A stretch of DNA of 64,000 bases from Pseudomonadota bacterium (GTDB lineage: Bacteria; Pseudomonadota; Alphaproteobacteria; Rhodospirillales; Magnetospirillaceae): the NCBI GenBank assembly GCA_021847015.1, contig JAJZVW010000015.1:1-64000 (forward strand), written 5' to 3'. Position numbers and translations under genes: made by a program. The notes beneath the pieces are model-generated. The model ran no database searches, was not told the DNA's origin, and worked only from the letters and a program-made list of their open reading frames with translations. The first letter of the stretch is position 1, and each line of letters opens with the position of its first letter. Below are positions 14,773 to 23,272 of this stretch, one piece after another.

Positions 14773-16329
14773 TCACATGCGCAGCGGGCGCCCGTGCTTG
14801 AGCGCGTGCTTGATCAGCGCGCTCGCCTGCTGCTCATCGGGCAGATCGGCGAGCTTGGCCATCTCGTCCTCGGGCGGCTCGGCGCCGAGATCGGCGCTTT
14901 TGTCCACCACCAGCAGCCGCCCCTTGGCGGGGGCGGGCTGGCCCTCCAGCTCGGCGACGCGCTTGGCCAGGACGTCCCGTTCGGCGGCGGCCGTGGCCAT
15001 GCCGTCGCGGGCTTCGGCCAGGTCGAACGCCAACTTGGCCATGTCGCCGATCCCGGCCGCCTTTTCGGCCCCGGAACACGAGGCCCCCATGCCCACGGAG
15101 TGGTCATGGATGGCCTGGAGGCGTTCCAGATCCGCTTTGGAGTTCCTGGCGCCGCGCTTGGCCATGTCTTCGGCGCCGGCCGCCCGTTCCATCGGATGCG
15201 GGAGCGCCGCGATGGCGTCCGACAGGGATTTCAGCGCCTCGCCCGACTCTTCGTCCGCCATGGACTGGAGGATCTCGAAGCCGGTCGTCAGCCAGTCGCG
15301 GATGCGTCCCGGCAGCGGCGAGCCGTCGGCCTCGGCGGACGCTTCGGCGGTGACGGATTGGGCCAATCCTCCCAGCGCGCTGAGAAGCTCGGCCAGTTGG
15401 CCGACCTCGAACATGCCCTTGCGCATGTTGCCGGCGCCGGCGCCCTTTTTCTTCCGGGTCGAGCCGTCCCAGTCCTCGGGCAGCAGATCGGTGGCGTCCA
15501 GCGCCTTGGCGCGGCTGATGATGTGCTTCTTGACCGCGTCCTTGTCCTTGGCGCGGCCGAACGCCCGGATGGCATTCTCGAGATCAGCCTTGTCCTCGAT
15601 CGGATAGCTGCCGTCGGGCATCGCGGTACGGCTCTTGGCCGCCTTCTGCCGCTCGGCTGCGTCGAACGCCCGCTTCGCCAGGCCGCTGCCCTGGATCACC
15701 TCGGCCAGCTTCGCCATGTTGTCGCCGCACAGGGCTGAAATGGTCCCGGCGTCGCAGGCGGTGACGATGGCGCGGAAGTCGTGCATCCCCTCCGATTCGG
15801 CGAAAGCGGCCTTGGCCCACTCCAGCTCGCAGCCGGCGCCGAGCGGGATCTCCTCCTCGCCGCCGGCCGCCTTGACCATGGTGAAGACGGCGCCGGGGTT
15901 CGCGGGGAAGTCCACCAGCGACACCTCGGAGGGGCGCCCCGTGTAGCGCTTGAACATCGGCCGGTCCGGATCGGCCCACTTGCGCAGGAACTTCCCGCCC
16001 GGCGAGAAGCCGGTGTAGACGCGGGACGCCACCTTCTCCCATTCGGCGTCGTCGACGATCTCGGCCACCAGGTCGATGCGCTTGGCAACGTCGTCGAAAA
16101 CGATGTCCACCAGCTTGCCGGCGGCGATTTTCTGGTGCATCGCCCGCACGTTGCCCAGGTTGCTGCCGTCGGTGGCCTTGGCCATCTCCGACGACCACCG
16201 CTCGAACTCGGGCTTGGAGGAGGCGTAGTCGAAGATCTCGCCCGAGCGGTCCACGTCCTCGGTCAGGCTGCCGTGGACGAGGCGCCGGGCCTCGTCGATC
16301 TTGGTGAAGGAGGCGATAATGGGCATCAT
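14773..16329 (-). CDS. Probable prohead protease with C-terminal scaffold-like region (XkdF-like)
   Basis: 518 residues. Two ATGs stand in tandem at 16329 and 16326; AGAGGG is better spaced for the second. Residues 1-160 (IIASFTKIDEARRLVHGSL...DYASSKPEFERWS, RVYTGFSPGG, SLVDFPANPGAVF) match the protease-like domain of XkdF-type phage proteins. The rest is Ala/Glu/Lys-rich with long helices (LAFDLAEARDGMATAAAERDVLAKRVAELEG, written here only as an overall pattern) that suit an internal scaffold. It lies between portal and capsid genes, where protease-scaffold fusions are usual. The catalytic residues could not be fixed by eye. Confidence 0.72.
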   Translation of the reverse strand: MMPIIASFTKIDEARRLVHGSLTEDVDRSGEIFDYASSKPEFERWSSEMAKATDGSNLGNVRAMHQKIAAGKLVDIVFDDVAKRIDLVAEIVDDAEWEKVASRVYTGFSPGGKFLRKWADPDRPMFKRYTGRPSEVSLVDFPANPGAVFTMVKAAGGEEEIPLGAGCELEWAKAAFAESEGMHDFRAIVTACDAGTISALCGDNMAKLAEVIQGSGLAKRAFDAAERQKAAKSRTAMPDGSYPIEDKADLENAIRAFGRAKDKDAVKKHIISRAKALDATDLLPEDWDGSTRKKKGAGAGNMRKGMFEVGQLAELLSALGGLAQSVTAEASAEADGSPLPGRIRDWLTTGFEILQSMADEESGEALKSLSDAIAALPHPMERAAGAEDMAKRGARNSKADLERLQAIHDHSVGMGASCSGAEKAAGIGDMAKLAFDLAEARDGMATAAAERDVLAKRVAELEGQPAPAKGRLLVVDKSADLGAEPPEDEMAKLADLPDEQQASALIKHALKHGRPLRM

Positions 16330-16454
16330 TCCCTCTCAGCGTTGCCCCCGGCGACCGCCGGGCGTATCATTGGTTTCAAGCCCCGCTCCCACGTCGGCCC
16401 GCATATAGAAGGGCCGCCGCGCGTAGGCTCGGTTCGGGATAACCCCGGCCGGGT

Positions 16455-16814
16455 TCATCGGGGCCCTTCCTTCCAGCCGGTCAGCAGCCACGTCTTCCGC
16501 GCACCGTTGTGGTCCAGCGACAGCACGGCGGTGTGGCCCTCATGGGTGACGTTGACGCGGCCTCCGCGCGGGTCGGGCATCTGTGTGCCGTGCGCGATCA
16601 CCTCCGGCATCTTGCGGGCGACGGCCGCGCCGTCGTTCCCCTCGGCGTTCCGCTTGGCGATGATCTTGGCGACGCCATAGCCGCCGGCGAAGTCCCTGGT
16701 CGCGTGGCCTGGACGTCCCCACACGAAGCCAACGGAGCCCAAACCGGGCGCCTCCATGGCGTCGTGGACGTCGGTCTTGCTGGCGATGACATGATCCATG
16801 GCCGCGCGCCCCCG
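16455..16814 (-). other. PBECR-like (Barnase/EndoU/colicin E5/RelE-fold) nuclease domain at the portal-MuF C-terminus
   Basis: Residues about 785-903 of the fusion protein. Visible features are GVAKIIAKRN, a helix ending PEVIAHGTQ, a GGRVNVTHEGHTAVLSLD strand pair, and the terminal TWLLTGW. This order (helix, HG, GR, strands, L-L-T-G-W/F) is that of phage-Barnase-EndoU-ColicinE5/D-RelE-like domains. MuF proteins with C-terminal toxins are a described family of phage polymorphic toxins. Nuclease activity here is inference. Confidence 0.74.
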
Positions 16815-19166
16815 GGCGGCTTCCCGATGCGCGTCATACGGCCGATTTCTCCCCGCCGGCGCCCAGCGTCCTTTGCCGTCACGGGGCTGATCGGGGCTGT
16901 AGGCTTTGCCGAGATCCTCGCCTTCGGCATCTCCGACCACCGGCACCAGGTCGCAGGCGCAATTGGGATGTGCCGGCGGGCCGTCCTCGCCCGTGGGAAA
17001 CTCCTCGTCGAGATCCAGGATTCCGGCGGCCGCGTTGTCGTCGCAGACGTCGTCCTGGTCATGGGCCGACGCCACGACCCAGCGTTTGCGGATGCTGGCG
17101 CCCAGCTCCCGCATGGCTCGCCAGTTGGCCAGGTTGCCGGCCACATCGGCGCGGCGCACCTCGGTGCGCGCGATCATCCAGGCCCGGCGCGCGCTGAAGG
17201 CGAAATCATCGACGATCGCCTGTTGAAGCTTTTCGGCGCTCCAACCCTCGGCTTCGGCCTTGGCCACCAGGGCGCGCAGGGCGTCGCGGGTGGTATCGGT
17301 CAGGCCACCCACCAGCTCGGCGCTACGGCCGGCGGCATAGGCGACGGCGCTGGGGTTGGCGCGGATGACGGACTGCGCGGCGATCTCGGCCGCCACGCCA
17401 TCGCCGACGGCCGCGGCGCCGGCCCCGATGCCGTCGCGCACGATATCGGCCAGGATCGGCTCGGCCGTCTCGGCCGCCGCCTCGAACGCCCCGGCGTCGA
17501 TCGCCGCGTCGACGGCGCTCGGCTCATTGGCCGGCTTGCCTGTCTCGGCGCCATCGTCGGCCTTGGCCATGGGCCGTCCCGCAAGCCTCTCGGCGGCGTT
17601 CTTGCCCTCTTGCGCCAGGAAATGCGCCCAGTGGGTTTGGAGCGCCTGCGTGGCGATCCGCATCGACGGGCGCTCGCGGTCGATCGTCGGCGCCTTCGCA
17701 CCCTTGGCCATTTTCTCCACATCGCCGTTGCCGTCGTCGCCGGTCAGGACGCTTTCGTCATGGGGCGGCGCATCGTCAGCGGAGGGGGCGGGAACGGGCG
17801 CCGGCGGCTGTGGGTTGACGACGTCCCGCAAGCGCACGGCGCCGGTGGCGGTGAAGATCAGCGGCTCGGCGCCCAGGCCCTCCGGATAAGGATCGAAGCC
17901 GTCGAGAACGCGGGCTTCGTCCAGGGTCATGCGGCCCGTGCGCACCTTGATGTCGACGATGGCGTTCTGCCCCGCCGGGTCCATCTCCTCTTCCTCGGCC
18001 CAGACGAACTCCAGGTCCGGGAAGCCCAGAACATCGACCAGCACGCGGTCGATCACCGACTTGATCCAGGCCTGCAGCGGCGCCAAGCCCTCCTGGAGCG
18101 CCTGCTCCTGGGCGTTGTCCGAAGTGGCGCGGTTCATCTGCTTGACCGCCCACTGGTTCGATACCGAGAAGGCGTAGCAGATGATCCTGGCCAGCCACTC
18201 GTCGTAATCGTCCTTGAGCGCCGCGTCCTTGGTGAAGACGGCGCCCTTGGCGATGCTGCCGGGGACGAACTTGGCGTGGCGGCGCTGGGCGGTGTTGCCC
18301 TCAAGCATGGCGTCCCAGTACTCCTGGAACAGCCGGATCTGGTCCGGCGTCCAGGTGTCGGGCACGCCCAGCAGCGCCTCGGGGACGTTGCCCTCCGTGT
18401 AGTACTGCAACTGGTGGAGCTGGCGGCGCAGCGCGATGTTGACCGTCATCACCACCTGCTCCACGGGTGAGTATCCGTAAAGCCGGTTGGTGCGCACGTT
18501 GCGGGGGCAGTACAGCAGCTCGGCGGCGCTGTAATCGACGGCGGCAACGCCCTTCAGGATCTGCTGGTAGGCCGGATCGGGCGCCTGCGGCGTGCGGCCC
18601 GAATCGTCGATCACCCGCTTGATGGTGGCGCCGTCCATCAGCTCCAGCGCCCAAAGGCGCCCGGCGCGGTCCCTCCTGGGATAGATGGTGGCGGCATCCA
18701 CCACCAGCATGTCTTCGACCAGCGCGCGCACCCAGGTGCCCCAGTCGTGCTCGCGGTCGGGCTTGGTCAGAAAGCCGGTGACGAACTGGATGCGCGGATC
18801 GGTCTCCTTGCGTTTGGCCGGATCCTTGGCCTGGACCGTCCATTGCAGCTTCGCCAGCTGGTCCTTGCGGGTTTCGATGACCACCCGCATCAGGTCGTGA
18901 TTGTCGGCCAGCGCCCGCAACTGCCGGAAGGTGATCGGCTCGTTGGCGCGGGGCTCGACCTGGATGTTGGCGCCGGTCTCGTAGTCGAACTGGCGCCCGC
19001 GCGCCTCTTGCTGGGCCACCGGCACCAAGGGCTGGCCCGGGCCGAACCAGTCGAGCGGCTTGACCCCGGTCAGAGCGTAGCGCACCCCGGCCGCGACACG
19101 GGCGATGAAACCCGGCGACAGGTCGCGCCCCATGTCCTCCTTCATCGCTGCCACGCGCTTGCTCAT
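16455..19166 (-). CDS. Portal - MuF head protein fusion with C-terminal PBECR-like nuclease
   Basis: 903 residues from the ATG at 19166 (MSKRVAAMKED), chosen because AGGGGG stands upstream and the start overlaps a stop as ATGA. Residues 1 to about 450 are a portal protein (FGPGQPLVPV, RQLRALADNHDLMRVVIETR, GYSPVEQVVMTVNIALRRQ, YAFSVSNQWAVKQMNRAT). A Pro/Asp-rich linker follows. Residues about 500-745 are a Mu gpF-like domain with the terminal HPNCAC motif (733-738). After a QPRDGKGRW motif (761-769) comes an extra domain, residues about 785-903, ending in WLLTGWKEG, which resembles PBECR nucleases. Portal and MuF are usually two genes; here they are one. The portal forms the DNA gate; MuF would be inside the head or injected. 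Confidence 0.9.
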   Translation of the reverse strand: MSKRVAAMKEDMGRDLSPGFIARVAAGVRYALTGVKPLDWFGPGQPLVPVAQQEARGRQFDYETGANIQVEPRANEPITFRQLRALADNHDLMRVVIETRKDQLAKLQWTVQAKDPAKRKETDPRIQFVTGFLTKPDREHDWGTWVRALVEDMLVVDAATIYPRRDRAGRLWALELMDGATIKRVIDDSGRTPQAPDPAYQQILKGVAAVDYSAAELLYCPRNVRTNRLYGYSPVEQVVMTVNIALRRQLHQLQYYTEGNVPEALLGVPDTWTPDQIRLFQEYWDAMLEGNTAQRRHAKFVPGSIAKGAVFTKDAALKDDYDEWLARIICYAFSVSNQWAVKQMNRATSDNAQEQALQEGLAPLQAWIKSVIDRVLVDVLGFPDLEFVWAEEEEMDPAGQNAIVDIKVRTGRMTLDEARVLDGFDPYPEGLGAEPLIFTATGAVRLRDVVNPQPPAPVPAPSADDAPPHDESVLTGDDGNGDVEKMAKGAKAPTIDRERPSMRIATQALQTHWAHFLAQEGKNAAERLAGRPMAKADDGAETGKPANEPSAVDAAIDAGAFEAAAETAEPILADIVRDGIGAGAAAVGDGVAAEIAAQSVIRANPSAVAYAAGRSAELVGGLTDTTRDALRALVAKAEAEGWSAEKLQQAIVDDFAFSARRAWMIARTEVRRADVAGNLANWRAMRELGASIRKRWVVASAHDQDDVCDDNAAAGILDLDEEFPTGEDGPPAHPNCACDLVPVVGDAEGEDLGKAYSPDQPRDGKGRWAPAGRNRPYDAHREAARGRAAMDHVIASKTDVHDAMEAPGLGSVGFVWGRPGHATRDFAGGYGVAKIIAKRNAEGNDGAAVARKMPEVIAHGTQMPDPRGGRVNVTHEGHTAVLSLDHNGARKTWLLTGWKEGPR

Positions 19167-19468
19167 GCCGCCCCCTGTAATCGACGGGGCCAGCATGCGT
19201 CCGCGGCGGCCGCCGATGCAGGCTGAACGGGTTCAGCGGGAAGGGGGGATGCAGGAGGGGAACGGCCCCACAATGCCGCACCGGGTCCACCGGCGCAATG
19301 GCATGCCCCGGATTGCGCCTGCGGGCGTTTAAATCCGCGTTTAAAAGATTCGCCGCCGCCATGGACCGGCCGAACGGCATAGCGGCCTCTGCGGGCGCCG
19401 CAGACGGTTTTCCCGCTCCGATGCCGGTCGTGCAGGCCGATGCGGCAGAGAAGGCGTCCGATATTCAT
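19163..19468 (-). CDS. Possible small protein between terminase and portal genes
   Basis: 101 residues from an ATG at 19468 that overlaps the terminase stop (ATGA). Its own stop overlaps the portal start (ATGA), a linkage typical of this operon. The first 28 residues (MNIGRLLCRIGLHDRHRSGK, then C-G-A-R-R-G-R) look like short phage Cys-containing proteins. The last third is Pro/Ala-rich, looks non-coding, and contains the palindrome at 19219-19236. Either the 3' half is degenerate or the whole frame is chance. Low to moderate confidence. Confidence 0.4.
   Translation of the reverse strand: MNIGRLLCRIGLHDRHRSGKTVCGARRGRYAVRPVHGGGESFKRGFKRPQAQSGACHCAGGPGAALWGRSPPASPLPAEPVQPASAAAADACWPRRLQGAA
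19219..19236 (-). promoter_or_regulatory. 18-bp palindromic site upstream of the portal gene (candidate late-activator site)
   Basis: CAGGCTGAACGGGTTCAG, identical to 23961-23978, contains the dyad CTGAAC-GG-GTTCAG. It ends 52 bp before the portal ATG, nearly the same distance as the other copy from the endolysin start. No other full copy was seen in the window. Confidence 0.55.
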
Positions 19469-20757
19469 GCCGACGTCGCCTTCCGCGCCTCGATCCGCGC
19501 ACGGTAGAAGCCAATCAGTCCCGGCTCCGGCGCGCCGCCGGCCAACCCCAGGAAGGCGGCCCAGGTGCGGTCGGCGTGGCCGTCGCCATCGCGGTCGGCG
19601 ACCAGGCGCGGATTGCCGGTCTCGCCCATGACCCGCTTCAGCTTGTGCAGGTCGGCGCGGATCGCCGGGTTGCCGGCGGGGATGCGGACCTTGCGGTCCT
19701 CGAACCGCTGCTTGGCCAGGGTGGCGATGTTCAGGCGGGTGTTGGGGGTGAAGACGACGCCCTCGACCCGGTAGCCGTAGCGTCCTTGCGCATCCTCCAC
19801 CGGCTTCTCGCCCATACCGGTCTGATCCATCACCAGGCGCTCGACCTGGTAGCGGGCCATCAGCCGGGCGATCTCCGCGTCTTGTGCGGCGAAGCTGGCG
19901 CCGCGCAATTCGACGATCTCGCGCGTCCACCAGACGTCGCCGACCCGTTCCCACACCCAGGCCACCCAGAGGTCGCCGCGCCGGGCGATGTCGTTGCCGA
20001 CCGCGCACGGGCCGCCCTGGTACAGTTCGGGACGGCCGGCGTCGGCGTCCTCGACGGCCCCGATGACCTCGTAGGAGAGCCATGCGCTGGCTTCATCGAG
20101 GAACTCCAGCTCATATTCCTGGCGCCACGCGTCCTCGTCGCCCAGCGCGGCCCTCAGCTCGGGGATGTCGCGCTCCAGCCCGTCGGCCGCCGCCTGGTGG
20201 ATGTCAACGCGGTGCTTGGACCAGGCGGCTCCTTCCTGGGTCCAGAGTTCGTAGAACTTGTTGCCTTTGCCATTGGGCGTGCTGGTGATCCGGAGCTTCA
20301 GCCCCTTCTTCGACACCACCGGGAACAGCGCCTTCCAGATGGCGCGCGAATCCTTGTGGAAGGCGAACTCGTCCAGAAACACGTTGGCCGAGAAGCCGCG
20401 CGCGGTGTCGGGGTTGGCCGGCAGCGCGGTGATTCGCGATCCGCCCGGGAGTGCCACCTCGGCGGCGCGGACGGTGGCGCCTTCGGCCGGGAAGTCGTAT
20501 TCGATGGCCTCGAACGCGGTTCCGTAGGCCCGGAGGTGCAGCTTGATCCCCTCGTTCATCGCCTCCAGCGCCTGCCGCTCGCCGCGCGACAGGATTACCC
20601 AGCGGGCGCGGCGCCCCCTGATCTCGGCCTCGATGCAGTCGTCCGCGACTTCCAGCGTGGTGGCGAACGTCTTGCCGGTCTGGCGAGCGAACATGCCGAT
20701 CTTGAACCGCGACTTATCGGCCAGCCACCGGCGCTGATAGGGGTGCAGCAAGGCCAT
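19465..20757 (-). CDS. Terminase large subunit (Mu gp28-like)
   Basis: 430 residues from the ATG at 20757, with GAGGGG at 5-nt spacing; a GTG two codons upstream is possible. Walker A is ARQTGKT (residues 24-30) and Walker B is NVFLDEFAF. A motor coupling motif lies near RITSTPNGKGN. The nuclease half begins with GNDIARRGD, followed by VMDQTGMGEKPVED. The enzyme pumps and cuts phage DNA into heads; in Mu-like phages it packages from integrated copies. It follows the DUF3486 small-subunit gene with the usual tight overlap. At 430 residues it is shorter than Mu gp28, but both domains are visible. Confidence 0.95.
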   Translation of the reverse strand: MALLHPYQRRWLADKSRFKIGMFARQTGKTFATTLEVADDCIEAEIRGRRARWVILSRGERQALEAMNEGIKLHLRAYGTAFEAIEYDFPAEGATVRAAEVALPGGSRITALPANPDTARGFSANVFLDEFAFHKDSRAIWKALFPVVSKKGLKLRITSTPNGKGNKFYELWTQEGAAWSKHRVDIHQAAADGLERDIPELRAALGDEDAWRQEYELEFLDEASAWLSYEVIGAVEDADAGRPELYQGGPCAVGNDIARRGDLWVAWVWERVGDVWWTREIVELRGASFAAQDAEIARLMARYQVERLVMDQTGMGEKPVEDAQGRYGYRVEGVVFTPNTRLNIATLAKQRFEDRKVRIPAGNPAIRADLHKLKRVMGETGNPRLVADRDGDGHADRTWAAFLGLAGGAPEPGLIGFYRARIEARKATSA

Positions 20758-20759
20758 CG

Positions 20760-21389
20760 TCACCCCTCGCCCGTATACAGCGCGCGCACCCGCTCCAGCG
20801 CCTCCTCCGGGGTCATCGCCGTGCGCCTGGCTTCGCCCTTGACCTGATCGACCTTCTTCGCCAGCTCGGCGCGCAGTTCCCGCCGGAGCTTCAGCGTGGC
20901 CGCCTGATCGCGATCGGCGGCGCGGGTGAGGTGGTCGAGAGCCTTCGCCAGGTCGTGGATGGTGCCGGCGTCGAGGGTGACGGCCTCTCCGGTTTCCACC
21001 GCCTCGTCGGCCTTGAGGAAGACGTCGGTGACCATGGTGTGCGCGAGTTCGATGTTGAGCCTGGCCTGCCGGCTTTCCGGCGCGTCGCCTAGCTGGCGCA
21101 CCAGCGCCTCGGCTACGGTGCGCGACCGCTGGAGCCGATCCGCCAGCTTGTCGAGGCCCTGGAAGTGGCGTCCGAGCCCCGACCGGCTGGGCAGATCCTC
21201 GGCCGACACGGCGACACCCTCGGCCGCCTTCGCCAGCTCCGGCGGCAGCAGCGACCTGCGTCCCGCCGCGACGTCGTCGAGCCACGCCTTGATCTGGTCG
21301 AGCGTGTAGCGCTGGCTGTACCAAAGCTCGGCCAGCGCCTCCTTCAGCGGCCCGGGCAGTCGGTCGGCTTTCGAGGGTTTCCCGGCCAT
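20760..21389 (-). CDS. DUF3486 protein, small terminase-like (Mu gp27-like)
   Basis: 209 residues, ATG at 21389 (MAGKPSKADRLPGPLKEAL). The N-terminal helix-turn-helix (LAELWYSQRYTLDQIKAWLDD) and the following helices up to SRSGLGRHFQGLDKLADRLQRSR are typical of DUF3486. In Mu this family precedes the large terminase and is the DNA-recognising small subunit. Its stop overlaps the terminase start region, and its start overlaps the upstream stop by one base. Confidence 0.9.
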   Translation of the reverse strand: MAGKPSKADRLPGPLKEALAELWYSQRYTLDQIKAWLDDVAAGRRSLLPPELAKAAEGVAVSAEDLPSRSGLGRHFQGLDKLADRLQRSRTVAEALVRQLGDAPESRQARLNIELAHTMVTDVFLKADEAVETGEAVTLDAGTIHDLAKALDHLTRAADRDQAATLKLRRELRAELAKKVDQVKGEARRTAMTPEEALERVRALYTGEG

Positions 21390-21688
21390 CAGCTTTGCCC
21401 GTAAGGCTCGGCGACGCCCGGCACCCGCGCCAAGCCGGCGCCGACGTCGGCGCCGCGCTGGGTGAGGGTGGCCACCACCATGCCGTTGCCCAGATCCTCG
21501 GCCGCCAGGAGGCCCTGTTCCGCCAGCCACGCCAGCTCGGTCCTGACCTGGTCGAGGGCGCAGGGGTGCCCGAGGCTGGTCAGCGCCCGGTGCAGCACGT
21601 AAGCGTTGGCGGAGCGCCCCGGGGCCTTGGTCAGCACCTTGAGCGCCGCCAGGCGCCGTTCCTCGCGCAGGATCGAATCGAGGGTCAT
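21389..21688 (-). CDS. Mu gp26-like winged-helix protein
   Basis: 99 residues, ATG at 21688 (MTLDSILREERRLAALKVL). It is made of helices and a winged-helix pattern (RSANAYVLHRALTSLGHPCALDQVRTELAWLAEQGLL...VVATLTQRGADV). The same small protein sits between DUF2730 and DUF3486 in Mu-like phages. The precise role is unknown; it may help DNA recognition in packaging. Confidence 0.85.
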   Translation of the reverse strand: MTLDSILREERRLAALKVLTKAPGRSANAYVLHRALTSLGHPCALDQVRTELAWLAEQGLLAAEDLGNGMVVATLTQRGADVGAGLARVPGVAEPYGQS

Positions 21689-22083
21689 GCCCCCTCCAGC
21701 TCGTTGCGGACCAGCATGTTGACGGTGGTCTGGAGCGCGCCGATGTTGCCGATGACGCCGTCCATCTTGGCCGCCACCCGCTGGGTGGTGGCCCCCAGTT
21801 CGGCGATCGCCTTGGCCAGGCTGTCGATGTCCGCCCGCTGCGGCAGGTGCGCGAGCGTGGTTTCGATTTTCGCGAAGCGCACGTCGCCCTCGGCCAGCGC
21901 CCTGTTCACGTCGTCATGTTCGGCCGCGTGCTCGGCCTTGTGGGCTTGCAAATCGCTCTTGGTCGCCATCTGGCGCAGCACCGTCCTCAGCGACCATGTC
22001 AGGATGGTGCAGAGCAGCACGGCGATGCCCCCGATCACTTCCCACGCCAGCCTCGCCAGGTCGATCCAATCCGCGTGCGTCAT
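21685..22083 (-). CDS. DUF2730 protein (Mu gp25-like)
   Basis: 132 residues, ATG at 22083 with GAGAGG before it. An N-terminal membrane segment (WEVIGGIAVLLCTILTWSL) is followed by a helical coiled-coil region (KSDLQAHKAEHAAEHDDVNRAL...). That is the DUF2730 arrangement. It overlaps the gp26-like gene by 4 bp. It may act at the membrane during lysis or packaging; the function is not established. Confidence 0.85.
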   Translation of the reverse strand: MTHADWIDLARLAWEVIGGIAVLLCTILTWSLRTVLRQMATKSDLQAHKAEHAAEHDDVNRALAEGDVRFAKIETTLAHLPQRADIDSLAKAIAELGATTQRVAAKMDGVIGNIGALQTTVNMLVRNELEGA

Positions 22084-22204
22084 CGTCCTCTCCGTAATGC
22101 GGCGCCGGGATGCGGGTCACCCGCGACGCCAGGCCCAGGCGCGCCAGGGCCCGGTCGCGGATGAACTGCTCCCGCTCGGCCGCCAGGTCGCAGTTGTCAG
22201 CCAT
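21914..22204 (-). pseudogene. Possible TraR/DksA-like remnant
   Basis: An ATG at 22204 overlaps the upstream stop and begins MADNCDLAAEREQFIRDRALARLG, like the N-terminus of phage TraR/DksA zinc-finger proteins. The expected C-x-x-C-G zinc motif never follows. After about 40 residues the frame runs antisense-like through the DUF2730 gene to 21914. It looks like a truncated remnant whose 3' half was replaced by the DUF2730 gene. A short functional peptide cannot be excluded. Confidence 0.35.
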
Positions 22205-22424
22205 TGGCTTCGGCGATCGCCGACACCTCGCTGGCGGCGGCATCGAGTTTCGCTGTCAGCTTGGCCTCCAGCGTGTGGAGGTGCGCCCAGTCGTCGGCCG
22301 TGGGATCGCCGCCCCGCTGGGCGACGGCCAGCCAGCGTTCGATGAAGGCGGCGATGTCCTCGCCGGCGGCCACCGCCAGCGGGACCAGCCGGATCACCAG
22401 GGTCAGAAACGCGATCATGTCCAT
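22197..22424 (-). CDS. Small phage membrane protein
   Basis: 75 residues, ATG at 22424. One hydrophobic N-terminal segment (MIAFLTLVIRLVPLAVAA) is followed by a helical cytoplasmic tail (FIERWLAVAQ, LEAKLTAKLDAAASEVSAIAE). It belongs to the lysis region and may be a holin-associated or regulatory membrane peptide. The family is not recognised. Confidence 0.7.
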   Translation of the reverse strand: MDMIAFLTLVIRLVPLAVAAGEDIAAFIERWLAVAQRGGDPTADDWAHLHTLEAKLTAKLDAAASEVSAIAEANG

Positions 22425-22434
22425 GGTGCGGCCC

Positions 22435-22794
22435 TCAATGGATGTTGTAGGTGGCGAGGATGGTCTTGACCGCGCCGATGGCGTTCTCGGCGCCATCGAT
22501 CGCGGCCGAGGCGTCCGTCCCGGGGTGTTCCCGCACCGTGGCTTCGGCTGCGTCGAGCGCCGCGACCGCCGACCGGATGCCCTTGTCGAGCTGGACGACC
22601 GCGTCGTGGTAGGAACAAGGGGCTCCGTTCGTCGTGGGGCAGGCCGGGAGGGTGGCATACGTCACCGCCGGGGCGAGCACCGCGGCATCGAAACCGGCGC
22701 GCAGCGCGAAGACGTCCTGGGCCGGGTCCCGGGGCGCGAGCGCGCAGCCCGAGAGGAGGAGGCCCAGGACGGGGACGATGAAACCGTTACGCAT
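22435..22794 (-). CDS. Phage lipoprotein in the lysis cassette
   Basis: 119 residues, ATG at 22794 (MRNGFIVPVLGLLLSGCALAP). The signal peptide ends in the lipobox LLSGC, so the mature protein would be lipid-anchored. The rest is helical, with two further Cys (PACPTTNGAPCSYHDA). In lysis regions such lipoproteins may act as outer spanins, but it is longer than a typical Rz1 and not Pro-rich, so that is only a possibility. It overlaps the preceding membrane protein gene by 8 bp. Confidence 0.75.
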   Translation of the reverse strand: MRNGFIVPVLGLLLSGCALAPRDPAQDVFALRAGFDAAVLAPAVTYATLPACPTTNGAPCSYHDAVVQLDKGIRSAVAALDAAEATVREHPGTDASAAIDGAENAIGAVKTILATYNIH

Positions 22795-23272
22795 TGGCGC
22801 CTCCCGCGGCCTGGGTCGCGGCACCCGTGGCCGGCTGGGAACCGCTCGCGGCCGCTTGCGGCGCCGGGCACTCCCCGGCCGGCGGAAGCGCGGCGGTGAC
22901 GGCGATATGAGCCGCGCGCAGGCCGTCGATGGCTTTGCCCAGGGAATCGGCCAGACCGGCGAAGTCGAAGTCGGACGCGGGCGGCGGCGCGGCCGCCGCC
23001 GGGATCAGCGCGGCGATCGCCGCCGGGTCGAACCTCGGCATGCGCTCGGCGACGGCGTCGGCCAGACGCTCCAGCGACACGGCAGCGCTTGACGGCAGCA
23101 GGGCGTGGCCGACGGGGGTATCGGTGACGAAGCGCAGCGCGGCGTTGCCGGCGGTGATCGCGAACAGGAACAGGTCCGCGTAATGGGCGGCCACGTCGGG
23201 CGCCAGGTGATACCCGAGCATGCCCGACAGGGCCATGGCGAGGTTGAAGATCAGCGTGCGATAGCCTTTCAC
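22787..23272 (-). CDS. Phage membrane protein, holin-like
   Basis: 161 residues from a GTG at 23272, chosen because AAGGAG stands 6 nt upstream and the GTG overlaps the previous stop (GTGA). Two hydrophobic segments are near the N-terminus (TLIFNLAMALSGMLGYHL and YADLFLFAITAGNAALRFV), followed by a long Ala/Pro-rich soluble part. It lies next to the endolysin gene, which suggests a holin. The C-terminal extension is longer than in known holins. Not assigned to a named family. Confidence 0.68.
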   Translation of the reverse strand: MKGYRTLIFNLAMALSGMLGYHLAPDVAAHYADLFLFAITAGNAALRFVTDTPVGHALLPSSAAVSLERLADAVAERMPRFDPAAIAALIPAAAAPPPASDFDFAGLADSLGKAIDGLRAAHIAVTAALPPAGECPAPQAAASGSQPATGAATQAAGGANA

